From: Mycteria americana
Taxonomy: Eukaryota; Chordata; Aves; Ciconiiformes; Ciconiidae
Assembly: GCF_035582795.1 (NCBI RefSeq)
Contig: NC_134367.1
Location: 52,173,562 to 52,237,561, forward strand
Direction of reading: 5' to 3'
Length of the DNA: 64,000 nt
The translations under genes were made by a program, and so were the position numbers. Shown piece by piece: positions 1-18,027 of this stretch. The notes under the pieces were generated by a model. The model ran no database searches, was not told where the DNA came from, and saw only the letters and a program-made list of their open reading frames with translations. Every line of letters starts with the position of its first letter. Within the stretch, counting starts at the first letter, position 1.

Positions 1-494
1 AGAATCGTATAGGTTGGAAAAGACCTTTAAGATCATCAAGTCCAACTGTAAACCTAACACTGCCAAGACCACCACTACACCATGTCCATAAGCACCTCAT
101 CCAAATGTCTTTTAAATACTTCCAGGGATGGCGACTCAACCACTTCCCTGGGCAGCCTGTTCCAATGCTGGACAACCCTTTCAGTGAAGTAAAATTTCCT
201 AATATCCAGTCTAAACCTCCCCTGGTGCAACTTGAGGCCATTTCCTCTCGTCCTATCACTTGTTACCTGGGAGAAGAGACCGACCCCCACCGCTCTACAA
301 CCTCCTTTCAGGTAGTTGTAGAGAGCGATAAGGTCTCCCCTCAGCCTCCTTTTCTCCAGGCTAAACAGTCCCAGCTCCCTCAGCCGCTCCTCATAAGACT
401 TGTGCTCCAGACCCTTCACCAGCTTCGTTGCCCTTCTCTGGACACGCTCCAGCACCTCAATGTCTCTCTTGTAGTGAGGGGCCCAAAACTGAAC
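1..494 (-). mobile_element. CR1 LINE 3' fragment (C-terminal RT end plus 3' UTR)
   Basis: Read on the minus strand this encodes the C-terminal end of the CR1 ORF2 protein, with motifs such as [15 protein letters not shown] and [18 protein letters not shown], and then the CR1 3' UTR (ggttggaaaagacctttaag). It is nearly identical to the plus-strand copy near 34.4-34.9 kb and diverges from it after position 494. It is 5'-truncated, as CR1 copies usually are, and its 3' tip is cut by the window edge. It lies in the PPIL6 intron after coding exon 3. Confidence 0.93.
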
Positions 495-585
495 CTTCCT
501 CCTTCCTCCTCGTGGTATCTGCCCTTTCATCTGACAGCCTCTCCAGCCACTTACAGACCTTGTACTCTTCTCGTAAAACAGTGCT

Positions 586-591
586 ACTTGC
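586..591 (-). other. PPIL6: GC-type splice donor of PPIL6 coding exon 3
   Basis: Read on the minus strand the junction is CAG|gcaagt, which apart from the C is the full donor consensus and is the classic context of GC-AG introns. The only nearby GT would add four bases and has a poor context (CAA|gtagca). Confidence 0.75.
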
Positions 592-780
592 CTGGCTGTT
601 TTTCAGATATTTTGTGTAGAAATCCTCAGCAATCGCTTGGTAAAGTGCCTCGGGCTTAAAGTCGCAATAGTCCCACTCATGGTGAGACCACTTGAGCAGC
701 TCCTTCTCGTCCCCCAGCAGCTGGCCACCAACGAAGCACATCACCGAGGAGGCATACGCCCACACCTCACCTCTCAGTTC
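592..780 (-). CDS. PPIL6: PPIL6 coding exon 3
   Basis: Encodes 63 residues from [15 protein letters not shown] to YTKYLKNSQ. The acceptor is ctgcaatgcag|GAA. The exon ends CAG|gcaagt, a GC rather than GT donor. Phase 0 at both ends. Confidence 0.92.
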
Positions 781-2697
781 CTGCATTGCAGAGGGACAAC
801 ATAAAGCCTCCAGGGATTATTTACACCTTTAGTGAAGAAGCAGTCAGTAACAATCCATCATGCCTGTGATATTTTTATGCCTTTCCTACTTTTCAAACCA
901 CAAATCCTGCCAAGGGGAAGGGATTGGGCAGCTTTCGGTGAGGTGCGCTGATGCTGCATGCAGTTATGTGCCCTAAAGGTCTGGATCCTGCTGCTATGGT
1001 ACGTTATCGTGACGACAGTCACCTGGGTGTCACTTTAGCGGCAGCTCAGTCTGAACAGGAAAAGCACCCAGAGAGCCCCATCCTGCCCCGAAGGTCTCTG
1101 AGGACATTAAATAAAGCGGAGTGGAAAAGCCCGCTTCGGAAATCTGCAGATGGCACCGAGCTGCGAGATGCTGCAGCCCCGGGGAGAGGACTCGTGTCCA
1201 AAACAAGCTGAGGAAACGAGAGTTACCTTCTTTTTCTCCTGCAAATATTCATGCCATGCAAATTCTACTAAAGGCTGTATTACAGGATCTGCAAACTTGC
1301 TTGGAAACTTCAGCTTCAGAGCCTAGATTATCAAGGTAAGGAAAAAAAATTGCTTACTAGCAGTTTAATATGCCCCCCCCCCATCCGATCACAGCTTGTA
1401 TTTCCCTCATGAACTACAGACTAAGCCATGTTCTGATCCAGTTATTGCACTGCACCCCTCATGCCTCTGGCGTCATTCCTGACACTTGCAGAAGTACACG
1501 GAAACTGTTCTAAATTCCTGTTTGCAGATGTAGTGGGTGTCTTGGTTTTCTGTGAAGGGCTGCTTCACAAATATTATTGAATTATACTGGTACTCCCTCC
1601 CACTCCCACATGAGATGGATGTAAGCAGTGAGATATTCAGAGATGTCTCTGAGCATCATCACTGCATTTTTGCATGCATTTTGCAGGCATGGGGAGTTGC
1701 AGTCCTCTATTGTCCCAGGAGGTTGGGCCCAGGGCCTTGGGGCAAGCAAGTGACTTGGTGAAAGCTGCAAGGTGAATGTTTCCAGTCCCCGTTGCTTGTA
1801 CCGTTGCCTCAGGAGCACACCGCTATTCAGATATGGGACATTGCTGTCCATGGATTTAGCCTCATCTCCATGTGGGCTGTACACAAGTGCCACAAGCTGG
1901 GGCTTAAAGCCAGCCCAGCTGGCCTTAAACAGAATAAAGCGAAGGAGTGACTTTCTATTCAGCTCCCAGTCGCTGTTGCTATTGTTGGGACAGTGGCTGG
2001 AAAAAAAAAAGGAAAAAAGCCAAGAGGCACACACCCCCTGCAGCTATCGGCTTGGCTTGTCCTTAGGGCTGCTGATAGATGGCAGAGCTTTGTCAGCTGT
2101 AAGTAACGCTGGGGAAAAGCCTCCAGATAAACTTACGGGCAGGGAGGGCATAAAGGTCAGCTTTGTGCACCCCATGGTGGGCTGCGTGCTGTGCATCCGC
2201 TGCACAGCCGAGCTTCTCATGAAAAGACTGCGAAACCCCGTGAGGTTTGCAGCTCTTTTCTTTCCCAGCTGCACCGACAGAGCTGTGTTAAAGGGCTTGT
2301 CATAAGCTGCCGAGCAAGTCAGGCAGAGCTGCGATGTGCATGACACCTTACACAGCACTGCACAGCTGTAAAATTTATTGGAGGTGTAGGAACAAGGAGG
2401 TGAGGATGCTGCAACGGAGACCCCCCGCCCCGCAGCGCCGAGCTGGCAGCCTGTAAAGCCTTGGTGCCTGTGCCTGCACCTGGCAGCGCCAAAGAAGAGC
2501 AGAAACCCAAAAATCAGAATATTTTCTTCCTAAGAGCTGCCGCCAGGTGCAGGCGTACCTCTGCTTATTTACTTCCCAACCCGACTCCAGGGTTGAAGCC
2601 CAGGGGTTACCTCTGCCACACACTTGGCCACGTGGAAAGCCGGATCCCGGAGCAGCCCCACCACCGTCACCGCCACCGCCACACGCCGTGGGCCCAT
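592..2697 (-). CDS. PPIL6: PPIL6, peptidyl-prolyl isomerase-like 6 (N-terminal three coding exons; gene continues off the left edge)
   Basis: Three minus-strand exons (2611-2697, 1227-1322, 592-780) join in phase 0 and give 124 residues matching the N-terminal, pre-cyclophilin part of vertebrate PPIL6. Family-like stretches are [46 protein letters not shown] and [19 protein letters not shown]. The cyclophilin domain that would bind proline peptides is encoded further left, so catalytic residues cannot be judged. The start ATG (2697-2695) has a good context (gccATGG) and an in-frame TGA ten codons upstream at 2730-2728. From memory, human PPIL6 has about 16 more residues before the shared TVVGL core. 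The gene shares strand and order with ZBTB24 and AK9, as in the mammalian locus. Confidence 0.92.
1227..1322 (-). CDS. PPIL6: PPIL6 coding exon 2
   Basis: Encodes 32 residues, including FPSKFADP and [12 protein letters not shown]. The acceptor is a T-rich tract ending ...aatctag at 1324-1323, and the donor is AAG|gtaact at 1226-1225. Exactly 96 bases, phase 0 at both ends. Confidence 0.92.
1323..2610 (-). other. PPIL6: PPIL6 intron 1
   Basis: Intron between coding exons 1 and 2. It contains a minus-strand open frame of 150 codons (1582-2034) that matches no family I recognise. Positions 1372-1382 are a C-run. I see no repeat I can name. Confidence 0.8.
2611..2697 (-). CDS. PPIL6: PPIL6 coding exon 1
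   Basis: Encodes 29 residues beginning [16 protein letters not shown] and ending HVAKCVAE. The donor is GAG|gtaacc at 2610-2609 and the exon ends in phase 0. It is GC-rich with an alternating GTG/GCG run. Too short for a standard ORF scan; found by looking for the family core that precedes FPSKF. Confidence 0.85.
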
Positions 2698-2850
2698 GGC
2701 ACCTTGGCCACCACGAGTCCCAGTCCGTCAACAGAGCCCGGCTCCACGGCAACACCGGACACCAACAGCCCCCCCTCGCATTTCTAAGCACTTGCCAAGC
2801 CTAACGTAAGCGGGTTTCAACCCTGTGGGAGGGTGGGAAATACTCCGGTT
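2698..2850 (-). promoter_or_regulatory. PPIL6: Probable PPIL6 5' UTR and promoter-proximal region
   Basis: GC-elevated sequence directly upstream of the PPIL6 start codon, with an in-frame stop at 2730-2728 that fixes the ATG choice. I see no TATA box and cannot place the transcription start. Confidence 0.4.
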
Positions 2851-5800
2851 TCTGTTTTCCCCAGAAGGAAGGAAAACCAGATTAGAGGGAAGTGTGTGGC
2901 AGAGCAGAGGACTGAAGCCAGCTCTTTCCAGAGCTCATGACGGATGCTGTCAGTACGGGGTCATTACCTTGTTGCTAAGGGTGGCTAACAGCAGATGCCC
3001 AGCAAAAAGTGGTAAGAATAAGCAAACACAACAGCACTGCTTCCCCGTTATTCTCCCAGCCTGCAGTGAGCCTCTGCTCAAGGATTTTCCAGTATCTTTG
3101 TGTTTAATTCCCCTTGGTGGCTCTTTTTCTTGTGAATTTCTTTGCTTTTCAGACATGTAAAAATTCGGCACCCACAAAATCCCGTGGAAATGAGATCTAC
3201 AGCTTAATTACACCCTGTGTAAAGTGTGCAGCTCCGTTTGACGCAGAAACTCCTACCCACAGCTGTATTTGCTGAGCGCTGCTGAGACATCATTCCTGCC
3301 AGCAGCCCGGGCAGAGCGGTAACAGGGCATGGACGGAGCGGTTCCAGAGGGGTCGCGGCTCCCACAGCAAAGCTTTGTGCTACCGCGGCAGCTTTGCTCC
3401 TTTTCGGCTAACGCAGCACATGCAAAAGCGGTTTTGTGGGACAGCTGTAGGTTCAGCACGGGCTGCTGTCAGCACGGCTGGGTCAGGTCGCTTTTCATCT
3501 CTGAGCAAAGTGAATTTTAGGAGATGCTGGTGTTAGAAGTGACAAAACTGAATTGTATGTCACGTCAAAAATGTGCCTAATTTTTCATGACATCGTGGAG
3601 CAATGCAACAATCGTCACATCCCCAGGAAAAAAACATCTTTAGCACGTCAAAATTTTATTGCAGATGAGACAGTTGTGATTTTCCTGCAAAAAATGTATT
3701 CTGCAGAACAAACCTATGTTAAATACAATAAAAATTATATTAATTTATCATCTTAATAACAATGAGCACCTTTTTTTTTTCGCAATTGTATATCCAAATG
3801 GCTTTATAAAGTGCTAAATTTGTACATAACCACAGAGCCAGAACCAAAAAGCCTATAGCTTCTCAGCTAGATGTTTCTGAACTACCCATGCCTGTAAAAA
3901 ATTCAGACTGAGAGAGAAATCACAGGTGGCAGAAGGGCTCCCCCACGTAGCCCTGAAGTTTCTCTGGTCTGTCTATGGCTCGGTGGTATTTTCTTAGAGC
4001 GATTCATTAGGGCAACACTTTTGTAACTATTTTGTTGGGATTTGCAGCAATGTTGGATTTGAAGAGCTCCATTCTTGTATTATCAAAGACTGCAAAGACG
4101 ATCAGATTCTGAAGGTTTAGCTACCACACCTGCTCCCTTGCCTGAAAACCCATGCACAAGATGTTATCACTTCATGTTATGATTTTGTCCTGCTGGAAAA
4201 AAAAAAAAAAAAGAAGAAAATTGAGGGAGATGAAACAGTTTGGACGATGGGATATATTCAAATCCTATGGTAGACAAGGCAGTTTTAATTTACACACAGG
4301 TACTGGGCGGCAGCAGACAAGCGGAGGTGTGACTGTAGGTAACCGCAGCAAGCAGCACGTGCAACTGCAGCTACGTTTTGTAGGCTGTGACTGAGCGATG
4401 CAAAGGAAAGCCCTTTCCTTCCTCCTCCCAAGGGCTGGCACGACAACTGCCGGAGCCTCTGCGGGCTGTGACAAGCAGAACCTAATTTTAGTAGCCAGAC
4501 CATATGGCTCTGCTGTAGCCAAAAAAGTCTGTAGCAGCCTTATATAAATTCAAGAAGAGAAGTAGCATACCCAGAGTCAAATATAAAATCAGTAACGCTT
4601 CAGAAAATGTTCGGTTCACTACCTATTTTTCACTACATCCATATTTTTAGCTTGATACAGATGAATGCAACCGAAGTTTATTTTGCCTTTTAAAATGCCT
4701 CTTTCCTCTTTTTTGTACTACAAAACATAAGTATTAAAACCGGAGCAATCCACTGCATACTATTTTCAAAAAAACAGACTGATATGTGCATTTGCTAAGT
4801 GTGCTTAAATTTACACACAAATTCTGTTCCTGAAATTTAATTCTGCACATACATATGACTAGCTCCTCTTACTCCTTTTTCTTTAAAAAAAAATATTTAG
4901 CTATTTTTTTTTTTTTACTGATAATTTCTAGGCATGGAAATTCTTACTGTCATTGTGGGCAAGAAAGGGAATTAACTATAAACATGCCGCTAACAGTCAA
5001 CTAATGTCAAAGTCAAGAAGAAAAGCAACAATTAGCCAAACAAGCTTAATATTATTAGCCAACAAGCTAGTAATATGACTAGCCATACAGGACTGTTCTC
5101 TGCAAATTTATGGCAGGCTTTTTTAAAAAAAAGAGCAAGCCAAGAGCCCCCGATTACTTGCTGTCTCTATCCATTCTGGCTTTTATTTCTCCCCTTCTTT
5201 TCACATCCCTTTGTAATTCAGGTACATTAAAATCTATTCAACTGGTTGCCAATTATCAAAATTATATATATCAAAATCTTAAACTGGATTATTCATTTTG
5301 GCCTCTTTCTGCTATCTGTTTATAACAATATGACATTGTTCTGCAAGCTTATTCATATTTCTTAGATGAGCATAAATGTTTTGCTTGTGTTAAGAGTTAG
5401 ACGGGAGTTTGCCGGTACCGCTGTGCTCCGCCAGCTGCGGCAGACGTGCCGTGCTGCGTTTGGTTTGGAGAGAGCAACGATTACCATGAAGAGAAGTATG
5501 GAAAGCACAAGAAGTTGTACCGCACATTTAAACAATGATACTGAAACCCTTTCAAAGGCCGGGCAGCTAATGGTCTTGGACGCATGAAGTCCTTTGAAAT
5601 GTGTACACGTGCCCTGACACGAAACCCGAGAGTTTTGCTTCTGCGGGATTGTCAGACGGTTTCCTCGCTCCAGACCTCTCCACCTGCTGCAGCTGCAGCC
5701 ATTTCAGTTCCTTTCAGTCCAAGATAGCATCTGAAAGAGACTGAGAAGGAGGACAGAAAGGCAGATTGGATTAACTAAATAAACCCAACATTTGAGAGAG

Positions 5801-8800
5801 AGCCCCCGTGTGAAGGTACTCTGGCAGGAGAGCTGATAGGGGTCACCCAGTGACATTTCGGTGAAGGGTGAGTCAAACGACTACAGGATCACCCTGCTGA
5901 AAGCTGTGTAAAGAATAATGCCATGCTTCTTGAAGATGCAAATGCCAAATAACTTCACAGCAAATACCTGGAGAGGAAGCATTGCACAGCTTATCTGCTG
6001 GAGCTGCTGAACCACAGCAGTGTGCTATGATGACTATAGGGGGAGGACCACCACTGCCATTACGCTCCAGGTCCTTGGGCTGCCACAAGTCCTTTCTGAC
6101 AGATACTATGCAGCTGTTAGATCACCCAGCAGTCGAAACAAACAACGCAGGAGACTTCAAAAAAGGTCTTCCCACTGCCAGGGAACAAAGGACAGATTCA
6201 GCTCCAGAAAGAAGGAAGACCTCCATAAACTTAGTCTTCCAGGTGGAAGGCAGAAACTGACATCACTTTAGCAAGAAATTTAAAGCCAAGCCAAAGAGAT
6301 AACCTGATTTTGAAGATGGCAGTATACTAATGGAGCTGTTCACAACAACCTGAAGTTCTCCAGGGGACTGCTGTAATAGCCACGAGGCATGCTGCCTTCA
6401 AGGGCAAGGAGGATCCAGTGGTTTGAAGGAAGACCCATGAACACATCTCAGAATCGGTCCCCTTCAGGAATGCACAGAGAGTGGGCTACAATTGCAGTTG
6501 TTTAAAAAACATGCAGGACAGCGAGTGGGGACCTGCTAACTAAAGCAAAGGTCTGCATCCTGCTATTCCAAAGATACATTCAATCAGGTAGGATTAAAAT
6601 ATTAGCCAGAGATGAGCAGTAAGCATACTACAGCAAGATGCTGGTTCACCTAGACTATGCCTGGATGTTTTTTCCATTCAGAAGAATTGCTTGGGCCAGA
6701 GATGAACAGCGGTCCATCTGTTGTAGAAAACCATTCATTGTTCACCATGTTTTAGGGAGGATCTGAAAAGGGATGGAGCATATAGGACTGTCGTAGCTCA
6801 CAGGACTGCAGGTCTGCAAGAAGCAGACTCTTTAATGCCTCTAACGAATAGATAAAAGAGGTCCTGAAACCATAGCTATGGCAAATACGGCATTGCCAGT
6901 TCCTTCTCCACTCTTAAAGAGAACCTGCAATAACAGTAGGGTTGGGAAAAAGCCTGCACAGATGGACTTCTGACCATGGGAAGATAGGCGTATCCAGGAA
7001 GCAGCCTTGACTGCTGCCCGGACTCCAGGGCACACCTGCTTTGCAAACCAGACTCCTCCCAGCCAGCCCCAAGTCTGACCCAGCTTCTCCTGGATGGGGA
7101 CGCTTACACAGTCAGTGAGACAGGCTGCTGCGGAGGTGGAGGACGTGGGGAGACAGAAAATGTACCAGGCTGCTACGCTCACATGGGCATTGGGTCAATG
7201 ATTAGGAATGAATTCCATGCTAGCTTTCATTTAAGGTCAAGTGGGAAAAGACTGAAAAAAAAATCCCAGCACACTAGGAAAAAAAAATCCCAGCTAAAAA
7301 AATCTTAGCAAACACCAACCATGAGCTTGATCACGATGACTAACCAGCTAAGACAGTAAACCAAGCATTTTACAAATGAAGAGATGCAAGCATCTCTTTA
7401 CTTGTTACATCTTTACTGAATGACTGGCAAGATTGATGCCAGGGTCAACACCCCTAACTTCACCTGTGAATAAGCATTCAGTTTGAAAGAGTTCATGGTG
7501 AAGCAGTCATCTCCTCTTCCACTTAGACACTAGGAGGTAATTCCTGTAAAACCCCTAGTAGTACTTTTTTAGTCCCTCTGAGCAGAAAAGAGAGCATAAA
7601 ACAAGTATTAAAAAAAAACCCCACAACCTTGCAAAGTAACACATGCTAGGGTGAAGCTTCTCCTACTGGCAGGATAATTTGCTTTCACAGCTCATATGAA
7701 ATAATCTGATATTCATCTATCAAAAATGAGATACTGAACTGGAAGGCCCACCGGTCTAATCCACAATGCCAGTGTCTAAGCTTCCATGCACAGAACAGCA
7801 AACTCTCTTGAACTTTAGAGTGCCGAGGTCAAGAAATGCTATTTACAGCTAAACCATGAATATAATTGGCAAGCAGAGTTAAGTGTACACACAACAGTCA
7901 AATACACGTTTAACACAGTGTGTTTGCTCTACCCCTCAGGAATTTGTTTCAACTTTCACCTGGAGAATCAGCCAAAATCTTCAGAAAAAGCCAAAATTCC
8001 ATAAATTTGCATTTGAATAAAGAATAGTAAAATCCTTTTAGAGCTTGACAAGATGGGGTAACTTACAAATGGAGTAGAACACACAAGGGTGTCAATTGCT
8101 CACAAAAATGGATGTTTCTGTGGTCCACTTCCTTTCCTGCATTTATGTCTAGAATCCTTATCTCATTTTAGCATAGTAAGCAGGGAGATGGATTTGCCAA
8201 GATTACTCTATGAGAGAAAATGAGAAGTTAAGGTGTTTACTGGCTAAGTAGTAAAGATATTTAGAGAGCTGCTTTGAAACGTCATTTGTAAGGCATGCAT
8301 TTTTTTTGCTATATAGTTTGCTATATTGCCACTAGGCAGCTGGACTAAACAGCAAAGCCAAAGGGGTTTCCTTTCAAACTCAAAGCAATCCTAGGCTTCA
8401 GCTGGAGCCTTAAAAATGCACACACAGAAGAGGGATTTATTTTCATCTTTAATACAAATGCATTCACTAGAAAGGAAGCAAATGGTGTCAAAAAAGCAAC
8501 ATTTGTGGTTATCAGAAACCACGTGAGCTTCCCAAGTGCAAGCTACAATGTGTGCTGACAGCTTAAGCAAGGCAGGGTGTGAGATGAGTCACTGCTGTGC
8601 TATTCATAGAAGCTTGTTTCTTCACTGGTAGTTTGGTAGAAAAGCATACGAAAATGCCAAAACCAAAATTTCATTCTTTTTAGTTATAGGGAAAGCATCA
8701 AGCAATCACTACATGATAGTGGCTCAAGCATAATTGTAGCATCATACTTAATCCTGCAAGAACTTCATAATGAACAAATCAAAGTTCAAAAAGAAGAGGA

Positions 8801-9364
8801 AAGTATTTAAGTTATTTTACTGGTAGTCTTAGAATTTAGCTTGTAACCAGCTTTTAAGCATTTCAGGATTCATAAGTATATGGCAGGGAAGGAAGTCGGT
8901 GGCAGCTCCTGTAAACTTATGACCAGACAGTATTGTGGCTGCACATTACAGTATTTTAGATAAAATCAACATTGTTAGGATGAAACCTCCATAATATTTA
9001 TCATAAACTTAAATTTATACAATTAATCAGGAAGATTTTTGAAGATGTTGTAACAAGCTTCACTTGCATTTTTTCATCTGTTCTTGCAGCATCAAGACCT
9101 CAAGCTTCTGAAGTACAACTGCAGAATATGCTGGTTCTTTTTGGTGGCAGAAGTATACAAACTGTAATTCTCCATTCTGAGAGGAAAAAACAAAAGATGA
9201 AAAGCCTAACTAGAGTTTTGCTGTGGGACATTTTTTTGGCATTTATTCCCACTGTCTACTCTTTTCATGATCCATTTATATAAAAACTGATCTAGTACTT
9301 TCACAAAATGGAGATACCCAAACTCCAGCAGTACGTGGATGGGAGCCAGCCAAGTAGTCTAGAC
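2851..9364. other. Intergenic interval between PPIL6 and ZBTB24 with no recognisable gene
   Basis: I see no exon with a recognisable protein family on either strand. Two short GC-elevated patches (about 3230-3500 and 5395-5470) stand out in AT-rich sequence but contain no convincing exon. In mammals SMPD2 and MICAL1 lie here; no SMPD2 phosphodiesterase motifs and no MICAL1 flavin-domain or LIM exon were found by eye. Short old repeat-like stretches (for example near 7740-7790) could not be classified. Confidence 0.6.
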
Positions 9365-9868
9365 TTGAACAAGGAATGTTGTCCAGAATTTGGGCTCCCC
9401 AGAACAAGACAGAATTGACATACTGGACTGAGGGCAGCAGAAGGCTGCCAAGGCTGCCAAGAGCTGGAGCACATGTTGGAACAGGCTGGGAGAGCTGGGT
9501 TTGTTCAGGCCTTAAGAGGAGAAGGCTCTGGGAGGACCTTACTGCTGTCTTCAACTACTCAATGGGAGGGTGGAGAGAAGACAGAGCCAGACACTTCTTG
9601 GAGGCACAGCTGTAGGACAAGAGACAGTAGACACAAACCGGAACATGGGAAATTCCAATTAAATATAGGAAACATTTTTTTCACTGCAAATATGGTCAAA
9701 GATGGGATCTGGTGGCCTAGAAAGGTTGTGGATCTCCATCCCCGGAAGTGTTCAAAACTCAACCAGACAACAACGACATGGTCTAGGCACACCTGCTTTG
9801 AGGAAGGTGATGGACCAGATGGCCTCTGGAAGTCCCTTCCACCTTAAAATTATTCTATCATTCTACAC
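9365..9868 (+). mobile_element. Old CR1 LINE 3' fragment
   Basis: The plus strand follows the CR1 C-terminal and 3' UTR order: an aatttgggctcc segment, then ggaggaccttactgctgtcttc, then a ctggtggcctagaaaggt segment (the RLPREVV region), then a degraded 3' end, atggcctctggaagtccctt followed by attctatcattcta. It is much more diverged than the 34 kb copy, so it belongs to an older subfamily. It is antisense to ZBTB24, downstream of its stop codon. Confidence 0.75.
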
Positions 9869-10166
9869 ACTGGACTTTTATGCCAGTGACTCTCTCTGGG
9901 CAGTCATATAAGCCAAGCACATAAAGAGATCTTTTGTTTTGCTTTTAAATGTACCTGTTAATTCCTTAATTAACATTTTTCATTTGCTAAAACATTAAAT
10001 ATCAATGTAAATCACAAGTATGACATTTTAAAACTGAAGTGATGATTGAGCATGTTGCTTTAAGTACCAGTGGCATTTCATCTGGATTTTAACACACTAG
10101 TGCACTATGTGAGATGTTACCAGTAGCCAAACGTGAAAATGCGAAGCATGTATTCTGGCATGGCAT

Positions 10167-10172
10167 TTTATT
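10167..10172 (-). terminator. ZBTB24: Candidate ZBTB24 poly(A) signal
   Basis: AATAAA on the minus strand, about 1.27 kb downstream of the ZBTB24 stop codon. Other AATAAA hexamers occur at 9242-9247 and 8436-8441, so which one is used cannot be decided from sequence. Confidence 0.35.
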
Positions 10173-11440
10173 AAGATGTCAAATCTTTTGTGTTAGCAGT
10201 CAGTCAGTCATTGAAAACAATCTGTACACATCTAATCTAGTCAGTGAAAATAGCTGTACAACTTCAACACGATATGCCTCATTTATGTAGCTCGTTATGC
10301 TCTGAAGTGATTCTATTCATTGTTCAAGTCCCCACAAAAACAATTACCAGCTTTTACATATATTAGAAGTAACATTACATTCTGCTCTCAAAAGTACAAA
10401 AAATAACACTTTAAATATACACTGGCTCCTAAGCTTAGACTGAGTCCTGTCAGGAAGAGAATTTTGCACTTCAATAGACAGTGCCTTCAACATCAAGAGC
10501 TCTTCAAAGTGCTTGGCAGAGCGTGTGAACACTATCCCCACTTACTAGATGATGAAACTAAGGCACAGAGGTCAACTACCTTGCCCACAGTCACACAGAG
10601 AGTGAGTGGTAGAACTAACAGAGCAGAATTTGGGCTTTTCAGTTGTCCAGTGTAACCACCGCATCTCATTGCCACTATTCAAGTGCAATGGTTAAAGCAT
10701 TACCGAGGAGCAAAACTTGTACAGCATACAGTAAGCAGAAGGGGGGATCCAGGGCCAGTCAAAGGCTGCAACAATTTCAACCCAAACCAAACAAATCTGG
10801 TAGTCAATAAATCAAAATGCATGTAAGGGAATGATCACATAGAAAATTACACATTAACCTGCAGAGAGAAAGCTCATTAACCCTAAGACATATGGTGTTA
10901 GCTTTGCAAAATGTACTGGTTATCTTAAGCTTGACAGTAGTTAAGCTAATGTTGATTTCATCAGAGAAGTTGTATTTTCTGATCAGTGGACATCTTAAAC
11001 ACCGTTCTCCTACCAGCAAGGTACACTTCTCTGGAGAGTCACACAGAAATGCAAATAAGGGGCCAAATATCTCCTTAGTAGGCGTGGATGCATATGAGGC
11101 ACAAAAAAAACACATTAAGCGCTTGTGAGGTATGGACTAAGTGGTAAAGAAATACCAATCTGGAAAAACAAAAAAAGTCTAAAATAAATAAGGTTAAGAA
11201 AACTGAAAGCCACCCATCAAAAATCACCGTGAAACGCATCTTCAGATAGATTATGCTGCAGAAAAGAAAGTGCGATATGTGTAACCGCTGCCTGGATGAG
11301 AAGCATGCTATAGCCTAGCCCTCTGATGACAAATAAGCATTTCAGAAAGTCTGTCCTTGAATAGGATGTTCATGAGATGACTCATTCACTGACAGAGACT
11401 GCTGGTGGGATTCAGAAACACGTACACTTTGATTCTGTTC
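10173..11440 (-). other. ZBTB24: Probable ZBTB24 3' UTR
   Basis: The stretch after the ZBTB24 stop codon has no further exon I can recognise. It holds a MIR-type SINE (about 10490-10670) in sense orientation with the transcript and a candidate poly(A) signal at its far end. Confidence 0.45.
10490..10670 (-). repeat. MIR-family SINE remnant
   Basis: The plus strand reads as a reverse-complement MIR: a caaagtgcttggcagagcg segment, then gatgatgaaactaaggcacag, then a ccttgcccacagtcacacag core, then gtggtagaac and a trailing gtaaccacc. MIR elements are shared by amniotes, so this is an old insertion. Some core positions differ, as expected for its age. Confidence 0.65.
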
Positions 11441-18000
<6,560 letters not shown>

Positions 18001-18027
18001 TTTTATTGCGCATATGAAAGGAGGTGC

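Noticed and set aside
1582-2034. 150-codon minus-strand frame in PPIL6 intron 1
   Set aside because: No recognisable family, no supporting splice sites, and it lies between two phase-0 PPIL6 exons that join correctly without it.
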